Source of the DNA: Candidatus Methylobacter titanis
GTDB lineage: Bacteria; Pseudomonadota; Gammaproteobacteria; Methylococcales; Methylomonadaceae
Direction of reading: 5' to 3'
Assembly (NCBI GenBank): GCA_029946125.1
Contig: JAQSDX010000006.1
Location: forward strand, 20,796-84,795
Length of the DNA: 64,000 nt
The notes beneath the pieces are model-generated. The model was not told the DNA's origin and searched no databases. It was given only the letters and a program-made list of their open reading frames with translations. Each line of letters begins with the position of its first letter. Within the stretch, counting starts at the first letter, position 1. Positions 1 to 11,586 of the stretch are shown one piece after another. The translations under genes and the position numbers were made by a program.

Positions 1-2023
1 CAGTTACTAAGCCGGAAGCATATTGACTTTGAATCTCGTTAACTTCAGCATCAGAAGCTTTAATAATATCGACTTTTTTAGCCGGTATTACCATATCTTC
101 GATACCAAATGAAATTCCTGAGATCGTTGCATACCTGAAACCCAAATACATCAACTGATCGGCAAGTATTACCGTATCTTTGTTACCCAAATAACGATAA
201 CTGTAGTTAATTAACCGCGATATATTCTTTTTGGTCATATCACAGTTAACCATCTCGTAAGGCATACGATCTGGAACGACTTCCCAGATTAACGCACGAC
301 CCACGGTAGTTTCTACGCGATGAGTTTTATCTTCAGTTTCGCCATTTTCATTCACCACCTTTTCCGTGATGCGTACTTGAATTTTAGATTGCAATTCAAC
401 TGTTTTAGTTAGCAGAGCCTTATGAATTTCACCGACACTGACGAATATACTGCCATCACCTTTTGCATTAATTTTTTCACGGCTAATATAATAAAGCCCT
501 AGAACCACGTCTTGAGACGGGTTAATAACAGGCTCACCATTTGCAGGAGACAAGATGTTATTCGTCGCCATCATTAACGTTCTGGCTTCAATTTGAGCTT
601 CAATTGATAACGGAATATGCACAGCCATCTGATCGCCGTCAAAGTCAGCGTTAAACGCACTACAGACCAACGGATGCAACTGGATTGCCTTGCCTTCAAT
701 CAGCGTAGGCTCAAATGCCTGAATACCCAGTCTATGCAAGGTAGGCGCACGATTTAATAAAATGGGATGCTCACGGATAACCTCTTCAAGTATATCCCAG
801 ACTTCAGCACCCTCCCTTTCAACCATTTTCTTCGCAGCTTTAATAGTTGTGGCCAGACCGCGAAATTGTAGCTTACTAAATATAAACGGCTTGAACAGCT
901 CCAATGCCATTTTTTTCGGAAGTCCGCATTGATGCAGCCTTAAAGTAGGCCCGACAACAATGACCGAACGACCCGAATAATCAACGCGCTTACCTAACAA
1001 GTTTTGTCTAAAACGACCTTGCTTGCCTTTAATCATATCTGCTAATGATTTAAGCGGTCTTCTATTGGTTCCGGTAATCGCACGACCACGACGGCCATTA
1101 TCAAGCAACGCATCAACAGACTCCTGCAGCATACGCTTTTCGTTACGAACGATAATGTCAGGCGCATTCAAGTCTAACAGCCGGTTTAAACGGTTGTTTC
1201 TGTTGATAACCCGACGATAAAGATCATTCAAATCAGAGGTTGCAAATCGACCACCATCCAGAGGCACCAGCGGGCGTAACTCAGGAGGCAATACGGGCAA
1301 CACTTTCAGAATCATCCATTCAGGGCGATTTTTTGAACTCAATAACGCATCCATAACTTTCAGGCGTTTTGAGTACTTCTTAATCTTGGTTTCTGAATTG
1401 GTAGAATTTATTTCTTCACGAAGAATTTCAACTTGTTCTTTCAAGTCAATCGATTTAAGCAAATCATAGATCGCTTCTGCACCCATTTTTGCGACAAAAT
1501 CATCTCCATGCAATTCAACTGCATCTAAATAATCATCATCGGTAAGCAACTGACCTTTATCTAAAGGTGTCATGCCGGGATCTAAAACCACGAATGATTC
1601 AAAATATAACACGCGCTCGATTTCGCGTAGCGTCATATCCAATAACAACGCTATTCTGGAAGGCAGTGATTTTAAAAACCAAATATGTGCAACGGGACTG
1701 GCTAAATCAATATGCCCCATTCTTTCACGGCGAACCTTGGACAACGTAACTTCAACGCCACATTTTTCGCAAATAACGCCGCGATGCTTCAGTCTTTTAT
1801 ATTTACCGCAAAGGCACTCATAATCACTGACCGGGCCAAAAATCTTAGCGCAAAATAAACCATCACGCTCAGGCTTAAAGGTCCGATAATTAATCGTTTC
1901 CGGTTTTTTTACTTCACCATATGACCAGGAACGAATCATATCCGGTGATGCCAGACCAATGCTGATTCCGTCAAAATCATCGGCACGACCTTGGCGTTTT
2001 AGGAAATTCATTAAATCTTTCAA
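1..2023 (-). CDS. rpoC: RNA polymerase subunit beta' (N-terminal part, cut by window edge)
   Basis: Largest catalytic subunit of RNA polymerase, here the first ~674 residues; the rest lies beyond position 1. The translation shows the N-terminal zinc-binding cluster ([19 protein letters not shown], near residues 70-88) and the invariant active-site motif NADFDGDQM that holds catalytic Mg2+ (encoded near 620-650). The best start is a TTG at 2023: it gives the family N-terminus (M)[10 protein letters not shown] and has AGAGGA 7-8 nt upstream; an ATG four codons later (2011) is the alternative. It is the last gene of the rplKAJL-rpoBC series, 190 bp after rpoB, a gap holding a palindromic repeat. 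Confidence 0.97.
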   Translation of the reverse strand, partial: MKDLMNFLKRQGRADDFDGISIGLASPDMIRSWSYGEVKKPETINYRTFKPERDGLFCAKIFGPVSDYECLCGKYKRLKHRGVICEKCGVEVTLSKVRRERMGHIDLASPVAHIWFLKSLPSRIALLLDMTLREIERVLYFESFVVLDPGMTPLDKGQLLTDDDYLDAVELHGDDFVAKMGAEAIYDLLKSIDLKEQVEILREEINSTNSETKIKKYSKRLKVMDALLSSKNRPEWMILKVLPVLPPELRPLVPLDGGRFATSDLNDLYRRVINRNNRLNRLLDLNAPDIIVRNEKRMLQESVDALLDNGRRGRAITGTNRRPLKSLADMIKGKQGRFRQNLLGKRVDYSGRSVIVVGPTLRLHQCGLPKKMALELFKPFIFSKLQFRGLATTIKAAKKMVEREGAEVWDILEEVIREHPILLNRAPTLHRLGIQAFEPTLIEGKAIQLHPLVCSAFNADFDGDQMAVHIPLSIEAQIEARTLMMATNNILSPANGEPVINPSQDVVLGLYYISREKINAKGDGSIFVSVGEIHKALLTKTVELQSKIQVRITEKVVNENGETEDKTHRVETTVGRALIWEVVPDRMPYEMVNCDMTKKNISRLINYSYRYLGNKDTVILADQLMYLGFRYATISGISFGIEDMVIPAKKVDIIKASDAEVNEIQSQYASGLVT

Positions 2024-2067
2024 GAACTTGTCCTCTTTAAATGCTTTCTGGCGTATACCAGAACAGG

Positions 2068-2170
2068 CTGTAGGTTGGGTTGCGACTGCGTAAATGCAGA
2101 GCAATTGCTGAGACGCTTTATTTCTGCATCGCAACCCAACGGGTACGGCATTGGTTTGTCGGATTAGACT
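2068..2170. repeat. Interspersed palindromic repeat, GTAGGTTGGGTTG family
   Basis: Between rpoB and rpoC. GTAGGTTGGGTTGCG (2070-2084) is matched by the inverted arm CGCAACCCAAC (2130-2140), followed by GGGTACGGCATTGGTTTGTCGG. The same arms and tail occur in inverted orientation between mreB and mreC (29493-29564), so this is a dispersed repeat and not a gene-specific structure. A second short inverted motif (TAGGCG...CGACCTAC) follows at about 2184-2210. Transcription of rpoC must pass through it. Confidence 0.7.
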
Positions 2171-2213
2171 ATGCTACCAACAGTAGGCGCTTTAGGCGAC
2201 CCGACCTACACAC

Positions 2214-5200
2214 CTAATCCCGCTGCAATTCTATATTGACAGCCAATGAGCGGATTTCTTTAATTAAAACATTAAATGATTCCGGCATACCGGCTTCCAT
2301 TTTATGATCGCCATCGACAATGTTTTTATACATACGCGTTCTACCGGTCACGTCATCAGATTTAACTGTCAACATTTCCTGCAGGGTATATGCCGCACCA
2401 TAAGCTTCAAGCGCCCAGACCTCCATTTCCCCGAAACGCTGACCGCCAAACTGCGCTTTACCGCCTAACGGCTGCTGCGTAACCAAGCTATAAGGTCCTG
2501 TTGACCGTGCATGCATCTTGTCATCAACTAAATGATTCAACTTCAGCATATACATATAGCCAACCGTGACTTCGCGTTCAAACGGTTCGCCGGTCAAGCC
2601 ATCATAAAGCGTAACCTGCCCATGCTCAGGCAGATCTGCCAACTTCAACATAGTGCGAATTTCGTCTTCACTTGCGCCGTCAAATACAGGAGTCGCCATA
2701 GGTACACCACCGACAAGATTAGTCGCCATTTCCAGGATTTCTTGATCGGTAAATGAATCTAAATCTTCTTTACGCCCACTGCTGTTATAAATCTTATCCA
2801 AATAATCCCGGATCGCAGTAACTTTGGCTTTTTCTTGATCATATTGAGCTTCCAGCATTTTACCTATCTTGATGCCCAGACCTTTTGCTGCCCAACCCAA
2901 ATGCGTCTCAAGCACCTGCCCGACGTTCATCCTCGAGGGTACGCCTAATGGATTCAGAACAATATCAACCGGATTTCCATCAGCCGTATAAGGCATGTCT
3001 TCAATTGGTCTGATCATAGAAATGACACCTTTATTTCCATGACGTCCGGCCATCTTATCTCCAGGCTGTATGCGTCTTTTAACCGCCAGATAAACCTTGA
3101 CCATTTTCAGAACACCAGGCGCCAAATCGTCACCCATAGTGATTTTTTTGCGCTTGACTTCAAATTTTTCATCAAAGTCTTTTCTTTGCTGCTCTACCTG
3201 ACCAACTACGGTTTCCAGCTGAAGATTAATCTCTTCATCCTTCATGCGGATTTTCAGCCACTCTGAATGCTTCAAGCCATTAAGATATGATTGGCTTATT
3301 TCGGTTCCCGCTTTTAACTGCCCTGGACCCGCTTGAGCAACCTTGCCAACCAAAAGTCTGGCAACACGCGCAAAAATATCTTCTTCAAGAATTTTCAGCT
3401 GATCATCAAGGTCTTTCCGGTAACGCTTGATTTCTTCCTGCTCAATATCCAGCGCTCGCTTATCCTTCTTTACGCCATCACGGGTAAATACCTGAACATC
3501 AATAACCGTACCTTCTATACTTCCAGGTACACGTAACGAGGTATCTTTAACATCGGCCGCTTTCTCACCAAAAATCGCACGTAATAATTTTTCTTCTGGT
3601 GTTAACTGGGTTTCACCTTTTGGCGTTACCTTACCCACCAAAATGTCGCCGCCTTTAACTTCAGCACCAACATAAACTATTCCCGATTCATCGAGTTTGG
3701 ATAACGCTTCTTCGCTGACGTTAGGAATATCTGCAGTAATTTCTTCCGGGCTATGCTTGGTATCACGCGCTACGCAAGTTTTCTCTTCGATATGAATCGT
3801 AGTGAAACGGTCTTCTTTAACAACGCGCTCTGAAACCAGAATCGAATCCTCAAAGTTGTATCCATTCCAAGGCATAAACGCAACCAGCATGTTTTGCCCT
3901 AACGCTAACTCACCCATATCCGTAGACGGCCCATCTGCCATAATGTCGCCGGCATTAACAATATCGCCTGGCCTTACCAGTGGTTTTTGGTTGATACAGG
4001 TATTCTGATTTGAGCGTGTATATTTAATAAGGTTATAAATATCAACCCCCGGCGTACCTGTTTCGGTCTCCGTATCATTTACACGCACCACGATTCTAGC
4101 CGCATCAACTGCTTCAATTTTACCGCCACGCGCAGCAACTACGGTCACGCCTGAATCTTTAGCAACTGTTCTTTCCATGCCTGTACCCACCAATGGCTTT
4201 TCAGCCCTTAGCGTAGGAACAGCCTGACGTTGCATGTTTGACCCCATCAATGCCCGGTTAGCATCATCATGCTCCAGGAAAGGGATAATGGACGCCGCTA
4301 CCGATACAATCTGCTTAGATGACACATCCATATACTGCACAGTGTCAGACATGGCCAAGGTAAACTCATCTTTATGCCGACATGACACCAAGCCATCAAC
4401 CAGCTTTCCGCTTGCATCCACAGCAACACTGGCCTGAGCAATGACAAACTCACCTTCTTCAATAGCCGACAAATAATCAACATGATCGGTTACTTTGCCG
4501 TCGACTACCTTTCTATAAGGTGTTTCCAAAAACCCATAATTGTTGGTGCGCGCATATACCGACAATGAATTTATCAAGCCAATGTTTGGTCCTTCAGGTG
4601 TCTCAATAGGACACACACGACCATAATGCGTTGCATGTACGTCACGAACCTCAAATCCAGCGCGTTCTCTTGCCAAACCGCCAGGTCCCAAAGCCGATAC
4701 CCGGCGTTTATGAGTTACCTGGGATAATGGATTATTTTGATCCATAAACTGCGACAATTGACTGGAACCGAAAAACTCTTTTACCGCTGCAGAAACCGGT
4801 TTTGCATTGATAATTTCCTGCGGCATCAATCCTTCTGAATCGGCAAGTGTTAATCGCTCCTTAACCGCTCGTTCAACCCGAACCAAACCTACACGGAATT
4901 GGTTCTCAATCATTTCTCCAACCGAGCGTACACGTCTGTTACCTAAATGGTCGATATCGTCAACATTACCGTTACCATTACGAATATCAATTAATTCTTT
5001 GAGAACATCAATGATGTCATCTTTAGTTAAAGTACCGGGACCTGTTATTTCTTGACGCCCCAAACGACGATTAAACTTCATTCTTCCAACTGTTGATAGA
5101 TCATATCTTTCATCAGTAAAGAACAAGTTCTGAAACAAATTTTCCGCCGAATCTTTAGTCGGTGGCTCACCAGGACGCATCATCCTATATATTTCAACCA

Positions 5201-6308
5201 ATGCTTCAAGACTATTGGAAGTTGGATCCAGTCTCATCGCATTAGACATGTACGGACCTTTATCTAAGTCATTGACGAACAAAGTATTAAGGTCGGTTAT
5301 GCCGCTTTCAATACAGCGATCTATTATCGGTAAAGTAAGCTCGTCATTCACATTTGCGATCAACTCGCCTGTAGATCGGTCAATCAGGTTATGTCCTAAT
5401 ATCTTACCAAACAAGTATTCTTTGGGAACTTCGACTTCAGTCAAACCGGACTTGTTCATTTCACGGATATGCTTAGCCGTAATTCGTCGACCCTCTTCAA
5501 CCAGTACCTGACCATCCGCAGTCTTAATATCAAACGCTGCAATTTCGCCACGCATACGCTCAGGAACGATATGGAAAATACATTTTTGTGTATCAATGGT
5601 AAATTTATTCATTTCGAAGAAAATCTTGATCATTTCTTCGTTGTCAAAGCCTAAACCTCTAAGCAAAATAGTTGCAGGTATTTTTCTGCGACGGTCTATT
5701 CGAACAAATACACAATCTTTATGATCAAATTCAAAATCTAACCACGAACCACGATAAGGAATAACCCGAGCATTAAATAACAGCTTTCCTGACGAATGGG
5801 TCTTGCCTTTATCATGATCAAAGAAAACGCCAGGCGAACGATGCAACTGAGAGACAATTACCCGCTCTGTCCCATTAATGACAAAGGTTCCATTATCCGT
5901 CATCAATGGCAACTCACCCATGTAAACTTCCTGTTCACGGATATCCTTGACTACTTTTGCATTCGCAGAGGCTTCTTTGTCATAAATAACAAGACGGACC
6001 AATACCCTTAAGGGTGCGGCGTAGGTTGCGCCTCTTTGTTGACACTCTCTTACATCAAAAACAGGCTCCCCCAATCTATATTTCACATACTCCAGCACCG
6101 CATATCCGGAATGGCTTTCAATGGGAAAAACACTAGAGAATGCAGCATGCAAACCCCTGTCTTCACGCTTTTCAGCCGTAACACCTGATTGCAAGAAGCC
6201 CGCATATGAATTAATTTGCGTTGCCAGAAGATAGGGAACATCAAGCACCTCAGTACCTTTCCCAAAGTTATTTCGAATACGCTTTTTTTCTGTAAAAGAG
6301 TAGGACAT
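2214..6308 (-). CDS. rpoB: RNA polymerase subunit beta
   Basis: Second catalytic subunit of RNA polymerase, 1364 residues (E. coli 1342). Recognised from the N-terminus [18 protein letters not shown], the rifampicin-binding stretch around residues 505-545 ([15 protein letters not shown], then [14 protein letters not shown]) which looks wild type, [10 protein letters not shown] near residue 1083 and [19 protein letters not shown] near 1290. I place the start at the ATG at 6308, which gives the family N-terminus and has GGAAG just upstream; in-frame ATGs at 6353 and 6332 would add 8-15 atypical residues. It follows rplL after a 139-bp spacer that contains a terminator-like hairpin. Confidence 0.98.
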   Translation of the reverse strand: MSYSFTEKKRIRNNFGKGTEVLDVPYLLATQINSYAGFLQSGVTAEKREDRGLHAAFSSVFPIESHSGYAVLEYVKYRLGEPVFDVRECQQRGATYAAPLRVLVRLVIYDKEASANAKVVKDIREQEVYMGELPLMTDNGTFVINGTERVIVSQLHRSPGVFFDHDKGKTHSSGKLLFNARVIPYRGSWLDFEFDHKDCVFVRIDRRRKIPATILLRGLGFDNEEMIKIFFEMNKFTIDTQKCIFHIVPERMRGEIAAFDIKTADGQVLVEEGRRITAKHIREMNKSGLTEVEVPKEYLFGKILGHNLIDRSTGELIANVNDELTLPIIDRCIESGITDLNTLFVNDLDKGPYMSNAMRLDPTSNSLEALVEIYRMMRPGEPPTKDSAENLFQNLFFTDERYDLSTVGRMKFNRRLGRQEITGPGTLTKDDIIDVLKELIDIRNGNGNVDDIDHLGNRRVRSVGEMIENQFRVGLVRVERAVKERLTLADSEGLMPQEIINAKPVSAAVKEFFGSSQLSQFMDQNNPLSQVTHKRRVSALGPGGLARERAGFEVRDVHATHYGRVCPIETPEGPNIGLINSLSVYARTNNYGFLETPYRKVVDGKVTDHVDYLSAIEEGEFVIAQASVAVDASGKLVDGLVSCRHKDEFTLAMSDTVQYMDVSSKQIVSVAASIIPFLEHDDANRALMGSNMQRQAVPTLRAEKPLVGTGMERTVAKDSGVTVVAARGGKIEAVDAARIVVRVNDTETETGTPGVDIYNLIKYTRSNQNTCINQKPLVRPGDIVNAGDIMADGPSTDMGELALGQNMLVAFMPWNGYNFEDSILVSERVVKEDRFTTIHIEEKTCVARDTKHSPEEITADIPNVSEEALSKLDESGIVYVGAEVKGGDILVGKVTPKGETQLTPEEKLLRAIFGEKAADVKDTSLRVPGSIEGTVIDVQVFTRDGVKKDKRALDIEQEEIKRYRKDLDDQLKILEEDIFARVARLLVGKVAQAGPGQLKAGTEISQSYLNGLKHSEWLKIRMKDEEINLQLETVVGQVEQQRKDFDEKFEVKRKKITMGDDLAPGVLKMVKVYLAVKRRIQPGDKMAGRHGNKGVISMIRPIEDMPYTADGNPVDIVLNPLGVPSRMNVGQVLETHLGWAAKGLGIKIGKMLEAQYDQEKAKVTAIRDYLDKIYNSSGRKEDLDSFTDQEILEMATNLVGGVPMATPVFDGASEDEIRTMLKLADLPEHGQVTLYDGLTGEPFEREVTVGYMYMLKLNHLVDDKMHARSTGPYSLVTQQPLGGKAQFGGQRFGEMEVWALEAYGAAYTLQEMLTVKSDDVTGRTRMYKNIVDGDHKMEAGMPESFNVLIKEIRSLAVNIELQRD

Positions 6309-6366
6309 ATCGCTTCCAAACCTTTTCGTCATAGATAATTTTCTACCGTGCAATTAGTGCAAACAG

Positions 6367-6398
6367 TAAAAGGCCGGTGACAAGGTTGCCACCAGCCA
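6367..6398 (-). terminator. Terminator-like attenuator between rplL and rpoB
   Basis: On the minus strand GGCTGGTG (6397-6390) pairs with CACCGGCC (6379-6372) with one G-U pair, a 10-nt loop, followed by TTTTACTG. In E. coli a partial terminator in the same intergenic region sets the ratio of ribosomal stalk protein to RNA polymerase; a similar role here is inference from position and structure. Confidence 0.5.
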
Positions 6399-6447
6399 TA
6401 CTTGGCAGACGCGTCAGATTTCAACGCCTCTGCAATCGAGTCAAAAT

Positions 6448-6816
6448 TTATTTAATTTCGACAGTAGCGCCTGCATCAACAAGCAGCTTTTGTGCTTCTT
6501 CTGCTTCAGCTTTAGAAACGCCTTCTTTCACTGTTGTTGGAACACCTTCAACAGCATCTTTAGCTTCTTTCAAGCCTAATCCAGTAAGACCGCGCACTGC
6601 TTTAATAACTGAAACTTTGTTTTCGCCGAAAGACGTCATAATAACGTTAAATTCAGTTTGCTCTTCAGCCGCAGCTGCAGATGCAACAGGTGCAGCTGCA
6701 GCTGCAACTGCCGCTGATACACCGAATTTTTCTTCCATCGCTGAAATCAAATCAACGATTTCCATAACGCTCATCTTTGAGACCGCTTCCAAGATATCTT
6801 CTTGCGAAATTGCCAT
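6448..6816 (-). CDS. rplL: 50S ribosomal protein L7/L12
   Basis: Acidic stalk protein that recruits translation GTPases to the ribosome; 122 residues, usual family size. The N-terminal dimerisation part ([17 protein letters not shown]), the alanine-rich hinge (about residues 35-50) and the C-terminal domain with [21 protein letters not shown] are all present. The start at 6816 is supported by GAGGAA seven bases upstream; longer readings upstream overlap the rplJ stop region and are not family-like. It is 70 bp downstream of rplJ, with which it forms the L10(L12)n complex. Confidence 0.98.
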   Translation of the reverse strand: MAISQEDILEAVSKMSVMEIVDLISAMEEKFGVSAAVAAAAAPVASAAAAEEQTEFNVIMTSFGENKVSVIKAVRGLTGLGLKEAKDAVEGVPTTVKEGVSKAEAEEAQKLLVDAGATVEIK

Positions 6817-6886
6817 TGTGTATTCCTCTAAAATAATAAGTTTTAAACTGGTTGTAGCACTAGAAACGTTGCATTGCAACGCAATA

Positions 6887-7381
6887 CTATGCCGCTTCTT
6901 TCTGTTCTCTAATTGCAGCCAAAGTACGCACAAATTTCTCTGTAGGCGCTCTCATTACTGACATTAACAGAGCAATACCTTGATCGCGAGTAGGCAGACT
7001 AGCTAGTCGAGCAAGCTCAGACCCATCAAACGACTGTCCGCCAATAGCGACTATCTTGGTAATTAACTTGTCGTGAGTCTTAGCAAAATTACTGATTAAA
7101 CGCGCCGCAGACCCTGGATCTTCCATAGAAAATGCAATCAATAACGGACCTACCAGTCCGCTCTGCATACATTCAAATTCTGTTCCTACTACCGCTCGTT
7201 TTGCCAACGTATTTTTTACCACACGCAGATAAACACCTGTCTCTCTCGCAGTTTTGCGCAGCTCGGTTAATTCCGAAACTGTCAATCCACGATATTCTGC
7301 TGCAACTGCAGAATGAGCTTTAGCGGCGAATACAGCGACTTCTTCTACGACAGCTTTTTTGCTATCTAAATTTAGTGCCAC
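6887..7381 (-). CDS. rplJ: 50S ribosomal protein L10
   Basis: Base of the ribosomal stalk; binds 23S rRNA and the L7/L12 dimers. 164 residues, starting [16 protein letters not shown], with the conserved [14 protein letters not shown] segment (residues 29-43) and [11 protein letters not shown] (residues 53-63). In many bacteria L10-L12 represses its own mRNA leader, and the 231-bp gap upstream is of the right size and place for that leader. Confidence 0.98.
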   Translation of the reverse strand: MALNLDSKKAVVEEVAVFAAKAHSAVAAEYRGLTVSELTELRKTARETGVYLRVVKNTLAKRAVVGTEFECMQSGLVGPLLIAFSMEDPGSAARLISNFAKTHDKLITKIVAIGGQSFDGSELARLASLPTRDQGIALLMSVMRAPTEKFVRTLAAIREQKEAA

Positions 7382-7612
7382 AGCTTACCTCCGGAATTTA
7401 TCCCCAGAATTAATAAAAAGCATTCATTCGAATGCCCCTTACGGTCCCTTTCCCCAGTTTTTTTTAGGTTCCAGCTTCCGTCTACGCAGGACATATTAAG
7501 TTTTACAACTCCTGCGGTCTTTGACGGTTACCGAACGGGTCGGCAACCCAAAGTCTTTTACTCGGTAATTGCTCCTGCATTACTCTACCTTCTGCGTCCA
7601 TGCAGTCGAACG
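7382..7612 (-). promoter_or_regulatory. Probable L10 leader (rplA-rplJ intergenic)
   Basis: 231 bp without a gene between rplA and rplJ, transcribed toward rplJ. In E. coli and many other bacteria this spacer holds the structured L10 leader to which the L10(L12)4 complex binds to repress rplJL translation, and often the rplJ promoter. I see several short complementary blocks such as CTCCTGC/GCAGGA here, but I cannot fold it or match a covariance model, so the call rests on position and length. Confidence 0.45.
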
Positions 7613-8308
7613 TTAAATTGAAATACTACCCTGATCTATACACAAACCAGGACCCATCGTCGAAGATAAGGTTATCTTTTTAATGTATATCCCTTTTGCA
7701 GCAGTCGGCTTTAGTTTTTTTAAATCTGCAATCAACGCCTCCAAATTACCCTGAATAGCTGTTTCATCGAATGCAACTTTACCCAGTGTGCAGTGAATAA
7801 TCCCTGACTTATCAGTTCGATACCGAACCTGCCCTGATTTAGCATTTCTTACTGCTGTGGCAACATCAGCGGTTACAGTTCCAACCTTAGGGTTAGGCAT
7901 TAAACCTCTAGGACCCAAAATTTGCCCCAACTGGCCTACCACTCGCATAGCATCTGGAGAGGCAATGACCACATCAAAATTCATTTCACCTTTTTTTACT
8001 AGATCGCCTAAGTCATCCATACCGACTATATCTGCGCCAGCTTCTCTTGCAGCATCTGCATTAGGTCCTTGCGTAAAAACTGCAACTCTGACTGTTTTTC
8101 CGGTGCCGTTTGGAAGCACTGTTGCACCACGAACATTTTGATCGGACTTACGAGGATCAACGCCCATATTAACGCTAACATCAATCGCTTCATTAAACTT
8201 TGCAGTACTCAATTCTTTCAATAACTTAACCGCTTCAGCGATTGAATACTGCTTGGTTTTATCAACTTTTCCTTTGATAATTTTCGCTTTTTTTGACAAC
8301 TTAGCCAT
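7613..8308 (-). CDS. rplA: 50S ribosomal protein L1
   Basis: Ribosomal protein of the L1 stalk that helps tRNA leave the E site; in many bacteria it also represses the rplKA mRNA. 231 residues. Recognised by [17 protein letters not shown] near residue 45, [15 protein letters not shown] near residue 130 and the C-terminal [12 protein letters not shown]. Its start ATG overlaps the rplK stop by one base (TAATG), which indicates translational coupling. The C-terminus ([10 protein letters not shown]) runs slightly past the usual family end. Confidence 0.98.
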   Translation of the reverse strand: MAKLSKKAKIIKGKVDKTKQYSIAEAVKLLKELSTAKFNEAIDVSVNMGVDPRKSDQNVRGATVLPNGTGKTVRVAVFTQGPNADAAREAGADIVGMDDLGDLVKKGEMNFDVVIASPDAMRVVGQLGQILGPRGLMPNPKVGTVTADVATAVRNAKSGQVRYRTDKSGIIHCTLGKVAFDETAIQGNLEALIADLKKLKPTAAKGIYIKKITLSSTMGPGLCIDQGSISI

Positions 8309-8739
8309 TATAATCCCTCCACATTCAGGCCCATGCTATACGCACTGCCTGCAATCGTTTTTACTGCCGCTTCCAAATCTGCCGCATTCAAATCTTCCAT
8401 TTTTGTTTTAGCAATTTCTTCCAACTGTGCCCGGGTTACCGTGCCCACTTTCTTAGTATTAGGATTGCTGCTGCCACTTTTAATACCCGTCGCTTTCTTC
8501 AAAAGAATTGAAGCGGGTGGGGTTTTTGTAATAAAAGTAAAACTACGATCACTATAAACAGTGATAACCACAGGCAAAGGCAAACCCTTTTCTGTGTCTT
8601 GTGTTTTAGCGTTAAAAGCCTTACAAAACTCCATGATATTAACACCTCGCTGACCCAATGCTGGACCGACTGGTGGACTTGGATTTGCTTCGCCCGCTTT
8701 AACCTGCAATTTTATATACGCAGTTATTTTTTTAGCCAT
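8308..8739 (-). CDS. rplK: 50S ribosomal protein L11
   Basis: Ribosomal protein of the GTPase-associated centre, 143 residues, full length. The N-terminal domain shows [20 protein letters not shown] (residues 11-30) and [15 protein letters not shown], and the C-terminal rRNA-binding domain follows [13 protein letters not shown]. It begins the rplKA pair and is separated from nusG by a hairpin that resembles a terminator, so it probably has its own promoter in the 8740-8785 stretch; I could not pick clear -35/-10 boxes. Confidence 0.98.
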   Translation of the reverse strand: MAKKITAYIKLQVKAGEANPSPPVGPALGQRGVNIMEFCKAFNAKTQDTEKGLPLPVVITVYSDRSFTFITKTPPASILLKKATGIKSGSSNPNTKKVGTVTRAQLEEIAKTKMEDLNAADLEAAVKTIAGSAYSMGLNVEGL

Positions 8740-8783
8740 TATTTACTCCAAATATGGGTACAGACGCCTTTCAGCTCCCCTAG

Positions 8784-8824
8784 ACACAAAAAATCACTGC
8801 CTTATTCAGACAGTGATTTTGTAA
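8784..8824 (-). terminator. Terminator after nusG
   Basis: Perfect 10-bp stem: AAAATCACTG (minus strand 8820-8811) and CAGTGATTTT (8799-8790), 11-nt loop, followed on the minus strand by TTTTTTGTG (including stem bases). It lies 26 bp after the nusG stop and before rplK, so it would end the secE-nusG transcript or attenuate entry into rplKA. Confidence 0.75.
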
Positions 8825-8845
8825 ACACTAAATACCTAAACTTAA

Positions 8846-9379
8846 TTAACTTTTTTCTACCTGCCCAAACCCAAGCTCAACCGATGTTGAACGCCCAAAA
8901 ATGAGCACCGAAATTTTTATTTTACTTTTTTCGTAATTAACTTCTTCAACGACACCATTGAAATCCTTAAATGGCCCATCAATAACTCTAATCACTTCAC
9001 CAGCTTCAAACATAGTCTTAGGACGAGGCTTATTTATCCCATCTTCTACTCTATTGAGAATTCCCAGTGCTTCTTTTTCTGATATTGGCGCCGGACGATC
9101 GGAAGTTCCGCCGATAAACCCCAACACCTTTGGCACATCCTTGACCAAATGCCAAGTTTCGTCGGTTAAATCCATCTGAACCAAAACATATCCCGGGAAA
9201 AACTTTCGCTCACTTTTTCTTTGCTGCCCCATCCGCATTTCCACAACTTCTTCGGTAGGCACGAGGATCTTTCCAAAATACTGCTCCAGACCTTCTCGCT
9301 TTATTCTTTCCTCTAACGCTTGCTTAACTTTATTCTCAAAATTTGAGTAGGCGTGAACAACATACCAGCGTAGAGCCAT
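8846..9379 (-). CDS. nusG: Transcription termination/antitermination factor NusG
   Basis: Binds RNA polymerase, suppresses pausing and links it to Rho or the ribosome. 177 residues, usual length. The N-terminal NGN domain starts [18 protein letters not shown] and contains [12 protein letters not shown] (about residues 61-72); the C-terminal KOW domain shows [20 protein letters not shown]. It starts 4 bp after the secE stop, the common secE-nusG operon. Confidence 0.98.
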   Translation of the reverse strand: MALRWYVVHAYSNFENKVKQALEERIKREGLEQYFGKILVPTEEVVEMRMGQQRKSERKFFPGYVLVQMDLTDETWHLVKDVPKVLGFIGGTSDRPAPISEKEALGILNRVEDGINKPRPKTMFEAGEVIRVIDGPFKDFNGVVEEVNYEKSKIKISVLIFGRSTSVELGFGQVEKS

Positions 9380-9383
9380 TCCT

Positions 9384-9761
9384 TTATCCTCCTTGACCGG
9401 TTAAAAAACGCACACCCCAAAACAGGAACATATCCAGCAACCACAAAATCAAACCGACAATGAAAACCATTGCAAATACCAGTAATGTAGTACGAACAGT
9501 CTCTTCACGCGTTGGCCAAATAACCTTCCTGACTTCTTGCTTGGCCTCCAAAACAAAACCCCAAAGATTCTGTCCCAGTCCCGTAGTGAGCATCAGACCC
9601 ACCACAGCAAGAATCACCACAACTAACCCAAGAACCCGGTATAAAAGTGATATTTCTGAAAAATAATAGAATGCAGCCACAGCAGCGACCACAAAGATGA
9701 CGGAAAATACTTGCTTAACAACATCAGAAACTGATGTTGACGCTTCTACCTGAGTGTTCAT
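9384..9761 (-). CDS. secE: Preprotein translocase subunit SecE
   Basis: Essential membrane clamp of the SecYEG channel. 125 residues, the long enterobacterial-type form with three hydrophobic segments (about residues 15-35, 42-62 and 93-115). The cytoplasmic amphipathic helix and conserved [17 protein letters not shown] segment (about residues 76-92) identify it. It sits between tRNA-Trp and nusG, as in many Gammaproteobacteria. Confidence 0.97.
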   Translation of the reverse strand: MNTQVEASTSVSDVVKQVFSVIFVVAAVAAFYYFSEISLLYRVLGLVVVILAVVGLMLTTGLGQNLWGFVLEAKQEVRKVIWPTREETVRTTLLVFAMVFIVGLILWLLDMFLFWGVRFLTGQGG

Positions 9762-9804
9762 GTGTTATTTACTATGAAAATAGATTGATACGCTTTAATC
9801 TGAA

Positions 9805-9880
9805 TGGCAGGCCAGGAGGGTCTCGAACCCCCAACCCGCGGTTTTGGAGACCGCTATTCTACCAATTGAACTACTGACCT
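9805..9880 (-). tRNA. tRNA-Trp (CCA anticodon)
   Basis: A 76-nt cloverleaf read on the minus strand: acceptor AGGTCAG/CTGGCCT (one G-U type pair), D arm with AGTTCAATTGGTAGAA, anticodon loop CTCCAAA (CCA at 9847-9845), T loop GGTTCGAGACC and an encoded 3' CCA. Located between tuf and secE, the usual place for trpT in this gene order. Confidence 0.95.
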
Positions 9881-9928
9881 ATTCAGACAAGCCTTACGTA
9901 AACTGCTATATTATACTAAATAATATTA

Positions 9929-11119
9929 TTATTCAAGTATTGATGCAACGACGCCCGCACCTACTGTACGACCACCTTCACGGATTGCAAAACGCAAACC
10001 ATCTTCCATGGCAATCGGTGAAATCAGCTTTACTTTTACTGAAATGTTATCGCCAGGCATCACCATTTCAACGCCTTCTGGTAACTCTACAGCACCTGTT
10101 ACGTCGGTAGTTCTAAAATAGAACTGCGGACGATAGCCATTAAAGAAAGGCGTATGACGACCACCCTCTTCTTTTGACAAGATATAAATTTCTGAATTAA
10201 AGTACGAATGCGGCTTAATGGTACCTTTATGCGCCAATACCTGTCCACGCTCAACATCGTCTCTTTTGGTACCTCTCAAAAGAATACCGACATTGTCGCC
10301 TGCTTGACCCTGATCAAGCAATTTTCGGAACATTTCCACACCGGTGCATGTTGTTGTCACTGTGGGCTTAATGCCGACAATTTCAATTTCCTGCCCAACC
10401 TTAACAATGCCGCGCTCAATACGACCTGTTACCACTGTACCGCGGCCTGAGATTGAGAATACATCTTCGATAGGCATCAGGAATGCACCATCGACTGCTC
10501 TTTCCGGCAAAGGAATGTAGGTGTCTAATGCTTCCACTAATTTCACCACCGAAGGAACTCCGATTTCACTGGTATCGCCTTGCAATGCAAGTAAAGCTGA
10601 GCCTACGATAATTGGCGTATCATCACCTGGAAATTCGTACATATCCAATAACTCGCGAATTTCCATTTCGACTAATTCGATCAACTCCGCATCATCAACC
10701 ATGTCCGCTTTGTTTAAGAAAACCACTACGTATGGCACGCCTACTTGCCTTGATAACAGAATGTGCTCTCTTGTTTGCGGCATGGGTCCATCAGCTGCTG
10801 AACAGACCAGAATAGCGCCGTCCATTTGCGCCGCACCGGTAATCATGTTTTTTACGTAATCAGCATGACCTGGGCAGTCAACGTGCGCATAATGACGCGC
10901 TGCTGATTCATATTCGACGTGTGACGTGGAAATAGTAATACCACGCGCACGCTCTTCAGGTGCATTATCAATCTGATCAAAGGCCTTAACTTCTCCACCC
11001 TGGAGCTCAGCCATTACTTTTGTTAAAGCAGCAGTTAAGGTGGTTTTACCATGATCGACATGTCCGATTGTGCCGACGTTTACGTGCGGCTTACTACGCG
11101 AGAATTTTTCTTTGGCCAT
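9929..11119 (-). CDS. tuf: Translation elongation factor Tu
   Basis: GTPase that brings aminoacyl-tRNA to the ribosome. 396 residues, full length. G motifs are visible: GHVDHGKT (residues 19-26), DCPGH (near 81-85) and NKAD (near 136-139); domain 2 shows [13 protein letters not shown] and the C-terminal domain ends [14 protein letters not shown]. It follows three tRNA genes (Tyr, Gly, Thr) in one transcript driven by the promoter at 11437-11465, and is followed by tRNA-Trp 48 bp downstream. Confidence 0.99.
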   Translation of the reverse strand: MAKEKFSRSKPHVNVGTIGHVDHGKTTLTAALTKVMAELQGGEVKAFDQIDNAPEERARGITISTSHVEYESAARHYAHVDCPGHADYVKNMITGAAQMDGAILVCSAADGPMPQTREHILLSRQVGVPYVVVFLNKADMVDDAELIELVEMEIRELLDMYEFPGDDTPIIVGSALLALQGDTSEIGVPSVVKLVEALDTYIPLPERAVDGAFLMPIEDVFSISGRGTVVTGRIERGIVKVGQEIEIVGIKPTVTTTCTGVEMFRKLLDQGQAGDNVGILLRGTKRDDVERGQVLAHKGTIKPHSYFNSEIYILSKEEGGRHTPFFNGYRPQFYFRTTDVTGAVELPEGVEMVMPGDNISVKVKLISPIAMEDGLRFAIREGGRTVGAGVVASILE

Positions 11120-11151
11120 AAAAATACACCCCTAACAATCAACACAATACA

Positions 11152-11227
<76 letters not shown>

Positions 11228-11242
11228 TTAATTTTACGAATA

Positions 11243-11316
11243 TGGAGCGGGTGATGGGAATCGAACCCACGTGATCAGCTTGGAAGGCTGGAGTTCTACC
11301 ATTGAACTACACCCGC
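11243..11316 (-). tRNA. tRNA-Gly (TCC anticodon)
   Basis: 74 nt on the minus strand, starting GCGGGTGTAGTTCAATGG, anticodon loop CTTCCAA, T arm GTGGGTTCGATTCCCAT and encoded CCA. Second gene of the tRNA-Tyr/Gly/Thr-tuf unit, the same order as the E. coli tufB operon. Confidence 0.96.
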
Positions 11317-11332
11317 GGATACTTTAAATAGA

Positions 11333-11417
11333 TGGTGGAGGGGGGAGGATTCGAACCTCCGAAGGCAGAGCCGGCAGATTTACAGTCTGATCCCTTTGGC
11401 CGCTCGGGAACCCCTCC
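11333..11417 (-). tRNA. tRNA-Tyr (GTA anticodon)
   Basis: 85 nt on the minus strand, starting GGAGGGGTTCCCGAGCGG; long class II variable arm, anticodon loop CTGTAAA, T arm GGAGGTTCGAATCCTCC and encoded CCA. First gene of the tRNA-tuf transcript, 19 bp after the promoter -10 box. Confidence 0.96.
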
Positions 11418-11586
11418 GTTATTGAATAACCCGTTTATTATCTTTCATTAACCTGCCGGTGTCAACAACCAATTTAATTATTTAACAGCTAAATGCGCAA
11501 TCTTTAACTAATACCATTTTTAAATGATCACCATAAAATGCATCAAATAACATCAATAAACAAATAAATACCGTGCAATAATTATT
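11418..11586. other. Gap between pth and the tRNA-tuf operon
   Basis: 169 bp. Apart from the tRNA-tuf promoter it is AT-rich and shows no gene; the part near pth is where transcription of the rplY-pth unit would end, but I see no clear terminator hairpin. Confidence 0.6.
11437..11465 (-). promoter_or_regulatory. Sigma-70 promoter of the tRNA-tuf operon
   Basis: On the minus strand a perfect -35 box TTGACA (11465-11460), a 17-bp spacer, and -10 box GATAAT (11442-11437). Transcription would start a few bases before tRNA-Tyr. An AT-rich stretch lies upstream of the -35 box. Confidence 0.85.
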
